Origin: Bacillota bacterium | Lineage (GTDB): Bacteria > Bacillota > UBA4882 > UBA8346 | DNA: 64,000 nucleotides | Direction of reading: 5' to 3' | NCBI GenBank assembly: GCA_023400055.1 | Contig: JAEXFN010000035.1 | Coordinates: forward strand, 212,094-276,093 | Shown: positions 27,338-36,558 of the stretch, one piece after another | How positions within the stretch are numbered: the stretch's first letter is position 1 | Layout: each line of letters opens with the position of its first letter | The notes under the pieces: model-generated | Database searches by the model: none | Told to the model about the DNA's origin: nothing | What the model saw: only the letters and a program-made list of their open reading frames with translations | Translations under genes and position numbers: made by a program

Positions 27338-27428
27338 GACACCTTCCGCGATGCCGGTCCCTGCCGGCTCCGCCAGCCTCAAGCGCCCATCCGCAGGCTT
27401 GACTTCATCGCTTCAACGTTTGTCGATT
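27338..27428 (-). promoter_or_regulatory. GC-rich structured leader before the pilin-chaperone operon
   Basis: Between the promoter and the start codon the minus strand holds several short stems: CGATG with CATCG as an outer pair, GCCT/AGGC, and GCCGG/CCGGC. The block is GC-rich inside an otherwise AT-rich leader. It may be a cis-acting RNA, but I could not match it to a known riboswitch consensus. Confidence 0.3.
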
Positions 27429-27443
27429 ATTGATCTATTTTTC

Positions 27444-27471
27444 ATTTTATAGATTTTTCGAAGATTGTCAA
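27444..27471 (-). promoter_or_regulatory. sigma-A-like promoter of the pilin-chaperone operon
   Basis: On the minus strand TTGACA (27471-27466) and TAAAAT (27449-27444) are 16 bases apart in AT-rich sequence. This gives a leader of about 155 bases before the ATG at 27282. Confidence 0.6.
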
Positions 27472-27579
27472 TCAACTAAATCAAATAATTATAATTACAT
27501 AATATTTGTATAAATTTTATGGGAATTTTTATATTTTTACCAGACTAAATATTTTACCGGATGATTCCATAAAAAAATA

Positions 27580-27621
27580 GGATACGGATATTTATCGAAT
27601 TACCGATAATCGTCCGTATCC
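27580..27621 (-). terminator. intrinsic terminator of trpS
   Basis: An 18-bp imperfect stem with GGATACGGA and TCCGTATCC ends is followed on the minus strand by TATTTTTTTAT. It lies 47 bases past the trpS stop. Confidence 0.85.
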
Positions 27622-27667
27622 CATGTTCGGCGATAGCTTGCTCAGGGGAGATTAAACCCTTCCGCCT

Positions 27668-28636
27668 TCAGAAACTCAGATAATCCACTCCGACATTGTG
27701 GCGGGCCCGGGCCAAGGTCCGGGAGGCCACGGCGCGCGCTTTCTCGGTACCCTGCCGCATGATCGCGGCGACGTCTTCCCGGGTATACTGGGCCCGCTTG
27801 GCGCGGTACGGCGCGAAATACTCCCAGATGGTCGCGAAGAGTTCCTTCTTGACCTCGCCGTATTTCAGACCCGGCGACAGGAACCGTTCTTTCAGCCGTT
27901 CCTTGCCCGGAGCATCGAGGAACAAGTTGTAAAGGTCATACAGGATGTTACCTTCGATCGGCTTGGGCTCGTTCACCGGCGTCGAATCGGTCTTGATCGA
28001 CATGATCTTCTGTTTCAGCGTCGCTTCGTCGCAGAAGATCTCGATGGTGTTGCCGTAGGATTTGGACATCTTCTGTCCGTCCAGGCCGGGAATGGTCGCC
28101 AGGTCGGCCTCGATATCCGGCTCGGGGATCACAAACGTTTCGCCGTAAACATTGTTGAAACGCAGCGCCAGATCGCGGGCCACCTCCACGTGTTGTTTCT
28201 GATCCTTGCCCACCGGAACCCGATTGGCGTCATAGAGCAGAATGTCGGCCGCCATCAGCACCGGATAAGAGAACAAGCCGTGGCTGGCCGGAATCCCTTT
28301 GGCCAGTTTATCCTTGTAGGAATGGCAGCGTTCGAGCAGTCCCATACCGGTGATGTTGCTGAGCAGCCAGGTGAGTTCGGTCACCTCCGGCAGATCGGAC
28401 TGGACATAAAAGATCGACTTTTCCGGATCGAGGCCGAGCGCCAGGAAGTCCAGAATCGCCTCGTAGGTTTGCCGCCGCAATTTATCCGCGTCGAAAACCG
28501 TGGTCAAGGCATGATAATTAACGATAAAGCAGAAGAGCTCGTGATTTTCCTGATATTCGATCATCCGCTTCATCATTCCGAAATAATTGCCAATGTGTAA
28601 GCTCCCCGAAGGTTGAATTCCCGAAAGTACCCGCAC
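27668..28636 (-). CDS. trpS: tryptophanyl-tRNA synthetase
   Basis: The 322-aa class I synthetase charges tRNA-Trp. The HIGH-type motif is LHIGNYFG near residue 13 and the KMSKS motif is intact (KMSKSYGN). Length is normal. The start is GTG with AAAGGAG eight bases upstream; no ATG lies in the right place. It follows the SDR gene by 53 bases, so no T-box fits directly upstream. Confidence 0.95.
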   Translation of the reverse strand: MRVLSGIQPSGSLHIGNYFGMMKRMIEYQENHELFCFIVNYHALTTVFDADKLRRQTYEAILDFLALGLDPEKSIFYVQSDLPEVTELTWLLSNITGMGLLERCHSYKDKLAKGIPASHGLFSYPVLMAADILLYDANRVPVGKDQKQHVEVARDLALRFNNVYGETFVIPEPDIEADLATIPGLDGQKMSKSYGNTIEIFCDEATLKQKIMSIKTDSTPVNEPKPIEGNILYDLYNLFLDAPGKERLKERFLSPGLKYGEVKKELFATIWEYFAPYRAKRAQYTREDVAAIMRQGTEKARAVASRTLARARHNVGVDYLSF

Positions 28637-28689
28637 GTTTGACACTCCTTTACGATTCAAAAAATCAAATTTTATGGATCCATGATATT

Positions 28690-29460
28690 TTATTCGGCAT
28701 AGATCATCTTGACGGTCATTCCGCCGTCGATCACCAGATTGGTTCCGGTGATGAAACCGGCTTCGCTGGAACAAAGATAGCAACAGGCGGCGCTGATGTC
28801 CTCGGGAACGCCGACCCGGCCCACCGGATGCTGGGAACGATCCGCCGGGCTGTGCTGCGGCGTCTCCGCCAGCCGGCTCTTTTGCCAATCCCGGACCTCG
28901 ATCCAGCCCGGACTGACGGCATTCACCCGCACCCCTTGCGGGCCGAGCGTCACCGCCAGCGCATGGGTCAAGGCCAGCAGGCCGCCCTTGGAAGCGGCAT
29001 AGGCCTCGGAATCCGGCTCCGACATCAGGGCGCGGGTCGAGGCGATATTGACGATGGCGCTTCCCGGCTGCTTGACGAGGAAGGGCGCCGCATATTTGCA
29101 GCACATGAAGGTGCCGCGCAGATTCACGCCGATCACTTCGTCCCAGGCCGCCATCGACTCGTCGAACAGACTGCTTTTGCGAGAGAGTCCGGCATTATTG
29201 ATCAAGACGTCGATCCGACCGTGATCCGCGGCCACCCGGGCCATCAATGCCCGGACCGCGTCCGCCGCAGCGATGTCGGTCGGGATGAAAAAGGCCCGGC
29301 CGCCGCTCGCCCGGATCGCGGCCTGATTTTCCAGGCCCGCTTCCGCATCGTTGTCGGCGATGATCACCACCGCTCCTTCCCGGGCAAAGCCGCGGGCCAC
29401 CCCCCGGCCGATTCCTTGCCCGCCGCCCGTGACGATCACTACCTTATCCTGATACCGCAC
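28690..29460 (-). CDS. short-chain dehydrogenase/reductase
   Basis: The 256-aa NAD(P)-dependent oxidoreductase has the Rossmann motif TGGGQGIGRG near residue 13, NNAG, and the catalytic YAASK with its upstream serine. DN at the end of strand 2 suggests NAD(H). The substrate is unknown; it resembles glucose-1-dehydrogenase / 3-oxoacyl-ACP-type SDRs. I use the GTG at 29460, six bases after GGAGGAA; an in-frame ATG at 29493 is possible. It may be cotranscribed with trpS. Confidence 0.88.
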   Translation of the reverse strand: MRYQDKVVIVTGGGQGIGRGVARGFAREGAVVIIADNDAEAGLENQAAIRASGGRAFFIPTDIAAADAVRALMARVAADHGRIDVLINNAGLSRKSSLFDESMAAWDEVIGVNLRGTFMCCKYAAPFLVKQPGSAIVNIASTRALMSEPDSEAYAASKGGLLALTHALAVTLGPQGVRVNAVSPGWIEVRDWQKSRLAETPQHSPADRSQHPVGRVGVPEDISAACCYLCSSEAGFITGTNLVIDGGMTVKMIYAE

Positions 29461-29640
29461 GCCCGATTCCTCCAAATCACCGTCAAAGTCCATCAGCCCT
29501 CGCGGCAGCCAAGGCAATGCCCCGGCCGCGCCGCAGGAGATACGATCAGTTTATGCAACGGTTTCGTCGCTCATTATTCGCAATGAAACCGGGATGCAAG
29601 TCTTTTCAATAAAATGGAAACTTTCAAGCCGTTCCACGGC

Positions 29641-30495
29641 TTACCGGCCGTTCCCGGCGCCGATCGCCCGGATCGCCTCGGCCAGGCGCCGCGCCTCGGC
29701 TGCCGCCGCGGTGGCGAAATCCGCTCCCGACGATGCATACAGGACGCTGCGCGAGGCGTTGATGACAATGCCGTCGCCCGCTGCGGTCAACCCGTTGCGC
29801 ACCGTCTGTTCGAGATCGCCGCCCTGGGCGCCGATGCCCGGAATCAATAACGGCAAGTCGCCGGCGATGGCCCGGACTTCCGCCAATTGTTCCGGGTAGG
29901 TCGCCCCGACCACCAGGCCGCAGTTTCCGTTGGCGTTCCATTCGCGGGCCACCCGTTCGGCCACGATCTTATATAGTTCCCGCCCGGCCACGGTCAATTC
30001 TTGAAATTCGCCGGCCCCCGGATTGGAGGTGTGGCAGAGCACAAAGACGCTGTGGTTCGGATCGGCCAGGAACGGCTGGAGCGCTTCTTTGCCGAGATAG
30101 GGATGGAGGGTGATGGCATGGGCGCCGAAGACCTCAAACGCCGCTTTGACATAGCCCTGATTGGTGTTACCGATATCCGCCCGTTTGGCGTCGAGAATGA
30201 TCGGCAGCTCCGGATAGTGCTCCCGGATGAAACGGTTCGTCCGCAGCAACGCCTCCATGCCGGCCAGGCCGTACCCCTCGTAAAACGCGCTGTTGGGTTT
30301 GAAGGCGCAGCAAAACTCGGCGGTGGCCTCGACAATGGCTCGATTAAAATGGAAAAGGGCGTCACTGACGGATTCGTCCTTAAACAACGGCGCGATCTTG
30401 GCATAATCGGTATCCAGTCCCACGCAGAGAAAAAGTCCGTTACGCCATCGGGCCGCCACCAGATCGTTAAAACAGTTCGTATTTACGGTATTCAT
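29641..30495 (-). CDS. pyrF: orotidine 5'-phosphate decarboxylase, type 2
   Basis: The 284-aa enzyme makes UMP from OMP. The catalytic Asp-Lys-Asp tetrad is in LDAKRADIGNT. CVGLDTDYAKI at the N-terminus and LVVGATYPEQL are typical of the long (PyrF type 2) subfamily. The start is ATG 30495 with AGGGGGA upstream. No other pyrimidine genes are nearby. Confidence 0.95.
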   Translation of the reverse strand: MNTVNTNCFNDLVAARWRNGLFLCVGLDTDYAKIAPLFKDESVSDALFHFNRAIVEATAEFCCAFKPNSAFYEGYGLAGMEALLRTNRFIREHYPELPIILDAKRADIGNTNQGYVKAAFEVFGAHAITLHPYLGKEALQPFLADPNHSVFVLCHTSNPGAGEFQELTVAGRELYKIVAERVAREWNANGNCGLVVGATYPEQLAEVRAIAGDLPLLIPGIGAQGGDLEQTVRNGLTAAGDGIVINASRSVLYASSGADFATAAAAEARRLAEAIRAIGAGNGR

Positions 30496-30715
30496 GGGGA
30501 TCCCCCTTGTCGTAATAAAAATTAGTAATTCGTGATTTACCCGACAGTTCCTCCAATAGAAGGAATTTTCTTGATCCAACGAGAAACTATATATATTGAT
30601 ATGGAAGATTTATCATGCGAGACTCATCCTCGAAATATTTTCAAAGTTTTCAGGATGGAAATTTGATTAAAATTCTTTCGTTAAGCTTATCGATATAAAA
30701 AGAAGGAGTGATGGA

Positions 30716-33385
30716 ATGGATCGCTATGTTAAGATCGTAAGCGGTGCTCTGGTGGTCATCCTCGTGCTGCTCTGGAGCATTAGCGGCAAATATGTCGACT
30801 GGCTGTGGTACAAGTCAGTCGGCAGTACCAGCGTCTTCTGGGTGACGCTGCTCACCGGGCCCCTGACCAAAGTGGTGGTCGGGTTGATCATCTTCGCCTT
30901 CCTGGTGCTCAATTTCTGGCTGGCGCTGCGGGCGTTCAACCGGACCCAGGTCCAGGTGGTCGACGAAGCCAGCCTCTGGCCGGAGATTTCCAAGAGCGCG
31001 GTCATCCTGCCCGGTCTGGGCATCGCCGCCGTGCTGTCCTTCGTGCTGGCGTCCGGACTCAGCCTGGACTGGACGGTGATCCAGCAGTTTCTGAATCAGA
31101 CCACCGTCGGCGTTGCCGACCCCATCTTCCACAAGGATCTCGGCTATTACCTGTTTGCGTTTCCCTTCTTCCAACGCCTGAATACCCTGTTGATCAGCGT
31201 CACTTTCCTGGGGCTGGTCGGGACCGGGCTGGTTTACCTGATCGCCCGGGCGGTCTGGAAGGAAGGGCGCAGTTGGGACTTGTGGTTCCCCGCCAAACTG
31301 CATCTGACGATACTGACCATTCTCTTCCTGGCGGTCAAAATCTGGGGCTACGCGCTGGGCAAATTCAATCTGCTGTATCAGGACTCAGCCCAGATGACCG
31401 GGATCAACTATACGGCCTATCATGCCAAGCTGTTCGCTTTTCAAGCCTTGACCGTCTTTTTGGTGCTATTGGTGATCTTTCTCATCTTCAGCCTATTCCG
31501 CAAGGGGACCAAACTGCTTCTGGGCGGCCTCATCACCTGGATCGCCCTGTCGTTGATCCTGTTCGCGCTCTATCCGGGCTTCATGCAATCCTTTAAAGTA
31601 TCCCCCAACGAGTTCGTCCTGGAAGCGCCGTTTCTGAAGCACCATATCGATTTTACCCGCAAGGCCTATGGCCTCGATCAGATCAAAACCCGCACCTATA
31701 TCCCGGTGGACAGCCGGAAAGCGGGGCAGTTGGATCAGGCCGATCCGGCCCTGGCCGACCTGCGGCTCTGGGACTACCGGCCGCTCAAGTCTTCCTACAA
31801 CCAACTGCAACGGATCCGACCCTATTATAATTTTAACGACATCGATATCGACCGTTATCTGACGACGTCCGGGAATCAGAATCAGATGATGCTTTCCGCC
31901 CGCGAGCTCAACACCGCCGCCTTGGCCGGCCAGGCGCAGAACTGGATCAACCTGCACATGACCTACACCCACGGCTACGGGATCGCCGCCAATCAGGTCA
32001 ACGAGTTCACCGCCCAGGGGCAGCCCATCTTCAAGGCCTATGATCTGCCGACCGAGGTCGATCCCAATCTGGCCAGCCTGAAAGTGGACCAGCCCCGGAT
32101 CTATTTTGGCGAGTCCACCAACGATTATGCCATCGTCAACACCCGCAACGCCGAGTTCGACTATCCCCGGGGCGAGGGCAACGCTTCTTTCACCTATAAC
32201 GGCAAAAAGGGGATTTCCCTCAAGCCGCTCCTGAACAAGCTGTTGATGGCCGCGGTCTACGGGGACACCAACTTCCTGTTCTCCGGGCTGCTGACCGATG
32301 AGAGCAGCATCCTGATCCATCGCAATATCAGCGACCGCGTCCGGAAAATGGCGCCGTTCCTGATGTTCGACAACGATCCTTACCTGGTGGTCTCCGGCGG
32401 CAAATTATACTGGATCATCGATGCCTATACCGCCAGCGCCTATTATCCGTACGCCAAAGCCCACGACGAAGGCCTGAACTATCTGCGCAATTCGGTAAAA
32501 ACCGTGATCGACGCCTACACCGGCGAAGTCAATTTCTACGCCGTCGATGATCAGGATCCGCTGCTCAAGGTGTGGCGGAAGGTTTTCCCGCGGATGTTCA
32601 AGCCGGCCGCGGCGCTCTCGCCCGATCTGGTCCATCATTTCCGCTATCCCGTCTACTTAATGACCATTCAGCGGGATATGCTAAGCCAGTACCACATGAC
32701 CGATCCCAAGACCTTCTATGAGAAGGAGGACTACTGGGAGATTCCCGTCCACAATCAGGATGAGCCGTTCGAACCCTATTATGTGACGGTCAATTTGCCC
32801 GACGTCAAGGAGAATGGCGAGTTCGTGCTGATGCAACCGTTTTCGCCGCGCGGCAGCCGCAACCTGGTCTCCTGGCTGATCGCCCGCTGCGACCAGCCCA
32901 ACTACGGCCAGTTGATCCAGTACGTCCTGCCCAAGGATCAGAACATTTACGGCCCGGCCCAGATCGACAGCCGGATCAATCAGGACCAGACCATCTCCCA
33001 ACTGGTCACCCTCTGGAACCAACAACAATCCCGGGTCACCTGGGGGAATCTGCTGATGATCCCGGTGCAGGGATCCATTCTCTATGTCAAGCCGCTCTTC
33101 ATGGAGTCGGAGCGGAGCCAGCAGGCCGAGCTGAAAAAGATCGTGCTGGTCTATCAAAACCAGGTGGTGATGGGCGATAACCTCGCCGACGCCATGTCCC
33201 GCTTGACCCAGGCCACGCCCGCGCCCAGTGCGGCAACGCCCGGAACCCTGGCCACGCCCACGTCGCCCGCCGCTCAAACTCCGGCGCTTTCCGCGGGCCG
33301 CAAGGCACAGATTCTCAAACGCCTGAACGATTTGGTCAACGAACAGCAGCGGCTGTTGCAGGAACTGTCGCGGATGAATCCATGA
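30716..33385 (+). CDS. UPF0182 family membrane protein
   Basis: The 889-aa protein matches UPF0182 (COG1615). Seven or so hydrophobic segments lie in the first 310 residues, starting VSGALVVILVLLWSI. A large extracytoplasmic domain to about residue 800 carries NFNDIDIDRY and VNTRNAEFDYP. A Pro/Ala/Thr-rich linker (810-850) and a short C-terminal helix end it. The family is widespread in Actinobacteria and Clostridia, and its function is unknown. AAGGAG precedes the ATG. The gene is monocistronic. Confidence 0.9.
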   Translation: MDRYVKIVSGALVVILVLLWSISGKYVDWLWYKSVGSTSVFWVTLLTGPLTKVVVGLIIFAFLVLNFWLALRAFNRTQVQVVDEASLWPEISKSAVILPGLGIAAVLSFVLASGLSLDWTVIQQFLNQTTVGVADPIFHKDLGYYLFAFPFFQRLNTLLISVTFLGLVGTGLVYLIARAVWKEGRSWDLWFPAKLHLTILTILFLAVKIWGYALGKFNLLYQDSAQMTGINYTAYHAKLFAFQALTVFLVLLVIFLIFSLFRKGTKLLLGGLITWIALSLILFALYPGFMQSFKVSPNEFVLEAPFLKHHIDFTRKAYGLDQIKTRTYIPVDSRKAGQLDQADPALADLRLWDYRPLKSSYNQLQRIRPYYNFNDIDIDRYLTTSGNQNQMMLSARELNTAALAGQAQNWINLHMTYTHGYGIAANQVNEFTAQGQPIFKAYDLPTEVDPNLASLKVDQPRIYFGESTNDYAIVNTRNAEFDYPRGEGNASFTYNGKKGISLKPLLNKLLMAAVYGDTNFLFSGLLTDESSILIHRNISDRVRKMAPFLMFDNDPYLVVSGGKLYWIIDAYTASAYYPYAKAHDEGLNYLRNSVKTVIDAYTGEVNFYAVDDQDPLLKVWRKVFPRMFKPAAALSPDLVHHFRYPVYLMTIQRDMLSQYHMTDPKTFYEKEDYWEIPVHNQDEPFEPYYVTVNLPDVKENGEFVLMQPFSPRGSRNLVSWLIARCDQPNYGQLIQYVLPKDQNIYGPAQIDSRINQDQTISQLVTLWNQQQSRVTWGNLLMIPVQGSILYVKPLFMESERSQQAELKKIVLVYQNQVVMGDNLADAMSRLTQATPAPSAATPGTLATPTSPAAQTPALSAGRKAQILKRLNDLVNEQQRLLQELSRMNP

Positions 33386-33410
33386 TTGTGCGAATGAAAA
33401 ACGATTGATT

Positions 33411-33457
33411 AAAAGATAAAAGAGCCAGGCACTCAATGCCCGGCTCTTATCTTTTAT
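33411..33457. terminator. bidirectional terminator after UPF0182
   Basis: A 20-bp, nearly perfect stem (33411-33430 against 33438-33457) ends the UPF0182 transcript. TTTATTTC follows on the plus side. Confidence 0.85.
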
Positions 33458-33609
33458 TTCGTGAATCCATATTCATAAAGATGATCCAGTGATAACTTCT
33501 ACTACAGCCATATCATATACAACTTCAAGCACACAATACTTAATCCATTATTCCGACTTTCGCCTCAAACAAATAAAGACTCCCAAAGAATGGAAATCTT
33601 TATTTTTTC

Positions 33610-33969
33610 CTAATATTTTATAAACCCTTTATCTCTAAATTCCTGAAGTTTCTTGACACGGTGGTCAGCGCTTTTAAATACTCTACCGTCCGCACGTTTT
33701 CCAATCGCCAATACATAGACAAGCGTAAGAATATCCACTTTTTCATCGGTAATCTGGTAAATCATCCTTACGCCGGCATCACGGAGTTTGATCTCTTTAA
33801 ATCCAACTAAATCACCTGATAAGGATTTCCCGAGCTCGTCCGCGCGTTCTTCTAGATCTTCCAGCTTCTTATCGACAATGCGAGCAACGGAATTGTCTAA
33901 AGCTTGATACTCTTTAAAAGCCGCTGCGGCAAATCGTATTTCAAACCTTATGAGTCTATCCGACATCAT
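33610..33969 (-). CDS. RelE/ParE-type toxin
   Basis: The 119-aa product has the RelE-type fold pattern: RFAAAAFKEYQALD, a basic stretch, LRDAGVRMIYQI, and VYVLAIGKRADGRVFKSA. Members cleave mRNA on the ribosome or poison gyrase. It overlaps the antitoxin gene by 4 bases (ATGA), the usual coupling for type II modules. AT content is higher than in the neighbours, which suggests acquisition. Confidence 0.85.
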   Translation of the reverse strand: MMSDRLIRFEIRFAAAAFKEYQALDNSVARIVDKKLEDLEERADELGKSLSGDLVGFKEIKLRDAGVRMIYQITDEKVDILTLVYVLAIGKRADGRVFKSADHRVKKLQEFRDKGFIKY

Positions 33970-34274
33970 CCATTATCCTCGGGAGTCCTGCGTACACTTC
34001 TCCAAGGTATTGCAGTCGCTGGATTATCCTTTAACTCCTGCGCTCTCTGGAGCACCTGAATTTCAATAATCTTTTCTTCAAGTTCCTGAATACGAGTGTA
34101 CATTTGTTCGTATTGTTCATAATCCATAAGAACTGCGGAAAGACCCGAACGATCTAAAATACCGAGCGGCGCTTTCTTCGCTTTCTCACGGGCTGCTTTG
34201 AATTTTCTAGTAACATCCGTCGCGGAAATCATTTGGTCTTTTGTAAAAACCGGTTTATCCAATGTAACTCCCAC
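33966..34274 (-). CDS. Phd/YefM-type antitoxin
   Basis: The 102-aa protein begins with a Phd-like DNA-binding region (ISATDVTRKFKAAREKA, then LGILDRSGLSAVLMDYEQYEQM). A C-terminal helix rich in Glu would bind the toxin. The start is GTG, nine bases after AAAGGAG. Antitoxin-first order with autoregulation at its own promoter is expected for the family. Confidence 0.85.
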   Translation of the reverse strand: MGVTLDKPVFTKDQMISATDVTRKFKAAREKAKKAPLGILDRSGLSAVLMDYEQYEQMYTRIQELEEKIIEIQVLQRAQELKDNPATAIPWRSVRRTPEDNG

Positions 34275-34433
34275 CTTAAAGAGCTCCTTTCTTTATTATA
34301 TTCGAAATGGGACTCGTTGATACGTCTTTAACTTCGTAATTGAATACATACTCTAGTCTGATTTTATTTTATACTTCTTTCAGGAGAAAAACAAGTTGAT
34401 AACACTTTCTTATGCAAATAACTGACGCCGGTC

Positions 34434-35198
34434 TTATACTTCGCCCACATAGCTATGGGTCTTATTGGGCAGAAGCAATTGGCCGTTATGGCTATATTTT
34501 TGGAACAAGCCGGTTAAAGCCGCCACAAATCCCGGATAGTTGCCATCATCAGGCGCGGGGGCATAGGAGGTCGACAGGTTGCTGCCGATGAACCGCTCCA
34601 AGGTCAACGACAGGTTATTGTCGAACACTCGGTAATCGCAGCGGCCGTCTTTAAAGAAATCGGCATACGCCTCGGGACGAACCTCCCGGCCATCCGAAAA
34701 ACCTTTAAACTCGGGACAAACCCGCCGAAAAAGCGTCTCGGTTTCCTGGGTCAACCCGCTCTCGGCCTCTTTGGTGTTCCAGACCAGAATCACCCGGCCG
34801 CCTGCTTTCAGGATCCGGCCGAATTCCCGCTTGGTCCCGCTCCGGTCAAACCAGTGAAACGCCTGGGCCACGGCAATAAAATCGACGGCGTGGTCGGGCA
34901 AGGTCGTGTCCTCGGCGCTGCCGGCCACCGCTGCAAAGTTTTTCAGATCCCGACAATGCTCGATGCAAGCGGCGCGCATCCCCGCGTTGGGCTCCACCGC
35001 GATGATCCGGTTTACCTTCTCCCCCAACTGTTTGGTGAGAATCCCCGTGCCTGCTCCGACATCGGCTACGGTCGAAGCCGGGCTTACTCCCACCTCATTT
35101 ATCAGGTACTCGATGAACGTCTGGGGGTAGTTCGGCCGGTATTTTACATACTCGGCCACCTTGTCGCTGAATCTTTCCTTGCTGTCTTTGCTGTTCAT
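34434..35198 (-). CDS. SAM-dependent methyltransferase (type 11)
   Basis: The 254-aa class I methyltransferase has motif I VADVGAGTGILTK near residue 41, an acidic residue after strand 2 (AVEPN), and AQAFHWFD, which is typical of the UbiE/Methyltransf_11 group. The substrate is unknown. The start is ATG 35198. A weak AGAGAGG lies 12 bases upstream, inside the long inverted repeat described at 35208. Confidence 0.82.
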   Translation of the reverse strand: MNSKDSKERFSDKVAEYVKYRPNYPQTFIEYLINEVGVSPASTVADVGAGTGILTKQLGEKVNRIIAVEPNAGMRAACIEHCRDLKNFAAVAGSAEDTTLPDHAVDFIAVAQAFHWFDRSGTKREFGRILKAGGRVILVWNTKEAESGLTQETETLFRRVCPEFKGFSDGREVRPEAYADFFKDGRCDYRVFDNNLSLTLERFIGSNLSTSYAPAPDDGNYPGFVAALTGLFQKYSHNGQLLLPNKTHSYVGEV

Positions 35199-35207
35199 TT
35201 TAGGGCT

Positions 35208-35448
35208 ACCTCTCTCTGGCTCTCCCCGAATCGGGGAGAATAATCCTAGCCGTTGTGAGCCTATAAAATTATAGCGCATTGTTCTTTATTTTTGGAAGGA
35301 TTTGTTACGTTAACACGAAACCACTTCCACAGCGTTTTTTAGACGGCGAAGCATGATGGTTACTCTCCCCCGATTCGGGCCGGAACCAGGACGGTTCAAA
35401 CTCGGCGGTCCAGGGATGGAATACCGCCGGGGAGAGCCAGAGAGAGGT
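35208..35448. repeat. 21-bp perfect inverted repeat pair
   Basis: Bases 35208-35228 (beginning ACCTCTCTCTGG) are the exact reverse complement of 35428-35448. About 200 bases lie between, and they contain TCTCCCCG/CGGGGAGA and GGCGGT/ACCGCC hairpins. The pair occupies the gap between the methyltransferase and the deaminase-like gene, a stretch with no gene of its own. Confidence 0.7.
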
Positions 35449-35536
35449 CAGCATACTACTATTTGCCGATGATTGAAGCGATGTGAAAAGATCGGACATT
35501 TGAATTTAAAGACTTACGTTTAAGAACTGTCTGGTT

Positions 35537-36502
35537 TTAAGCTATAACGCCCCGGCTAGCCAAACCGTTCTTGCGGATGATATCGAGTTCTTCCCCGCTA
35601 AAGACTCCCGCTTCATAAAGGGCAAGATACTCCTCGGAAACACTTTGGCCGAAAACCAAAACATCATCGGAATTGATCGTGACGCGGACCCCGTGATCAA
35701 ATAGGATTCTGATCGGATGTTCCTTTAAACTGTTCACCCGGTTGAGCATCACGTTGCTGGTCGGGCAAATATTCAGCTGTATCCGCTGATCGGCCAGCCA
35801 TTTCATCACTGACGGCGAGCTTGCCGCGCCGATGCCATGCTGGACTTCATCGAGCTCCAGTTCGGTCACGGCTTCTTTGACCGAATCGGCAGCGCCCCAT
35901 TCCCCCACGTGAGCTTTTAAAATCAACCCTTTTTCGCGTGCGCGCCGATAAATGGGCTTAAAATTCTCGATCGGTTGCGCCATTTCGTCACCGGATAAAT
36001 CAAGCGCGTAAAAACAGTCCTTCTCCCAAAACGGCGCTATCCATTCTTCCAGCAAATTTATGGGGCAATGCCGCGAAAGTCCGATTTGAAACCGGAAGTC
36101 CATGTCGGGGGCGATACGGCGGTGAGCCGCCTGAAACATAGCGATTAAGGTATCGATAGCGCCTCGGTAAAAGTGATGGTTGGCCCAAACATCGTCGCCC
36201 ACCTCCAAAACCGCGATCCCGTCGTCTTTGGCCTGCTGGAAACAGGCTTCGATGGCCAAAACCCTTTTTTCGGCAGTTTCAAATAAATCGCCGATCTGTT
36301 GGTCGACCCACTGATGCATGTCAGCCAGGCTGTTTAATCTTTGCGCAAGCGGCGGAATCGAAAACCCGGTCCGTTTCCGGATATAATCCCGGTGTCCGCC
36401 CAAGTTAAAATGATTATGCAAATCGGCTTTGGGAATCCGTCGCAGCATTTCGATGGACCGCTCTTCGAGCGCTTGCTTGAATAAATCGCTCTGACTCGCC
36501 AT
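35537..36502 (-). CDS. adenosine deaminase-family metal hydrolase
   Basis: The 321-aa amidohydrolase has the ADA pattern: KADLHNHFN (metal HxH) near residue 25, KAHVGEWG with the catalytic glutamate near 200, VQHGI near 222, and NSDD with the metal aspartate near 281. All catalytic positions are present. The sequence after HNH (FNLGG) differs from classical adenosine deaminase, so the purine or nucleoside substrate is uncertain. GGGGGA precedes the ATG. It is the last gene of a four-gene minus-strand group. Confidence 0.82.
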   Translation of the reverse strand: MASQSDLFKQALEERSIEMLRRIPKADLHNHFNLGGHRDYIRKRTGFSIPPLAQRLNSLADMHQWVDQQIGDLFETAEKRVLAIEACFQQAKDDGIAVLEVGDDVWANHHFYRGAIDTLIAMFQAAHRRIAPDMDFRFQIGLSRHCPINLLEEWIAPFWEKDCFYALDLSGDEMAQPIENFKPIYRRAREKGLILKAHVGEWGAADSVKEAVTELELDEVQHGIGAASSPSVMKWLADQRIQLNICPTSNVMLNRVNSLKEHPIRILFDHGVRVTINSDDVLVFGQSVSEEYLALYEAGVFSGEELDIIRKNGLASRGVIA

Positions 36503-36558
36503 AAAGTCCCCCGCGATTCGTTTGTGATAACGATCGAGCCTGTGTCACATTGGTGATA

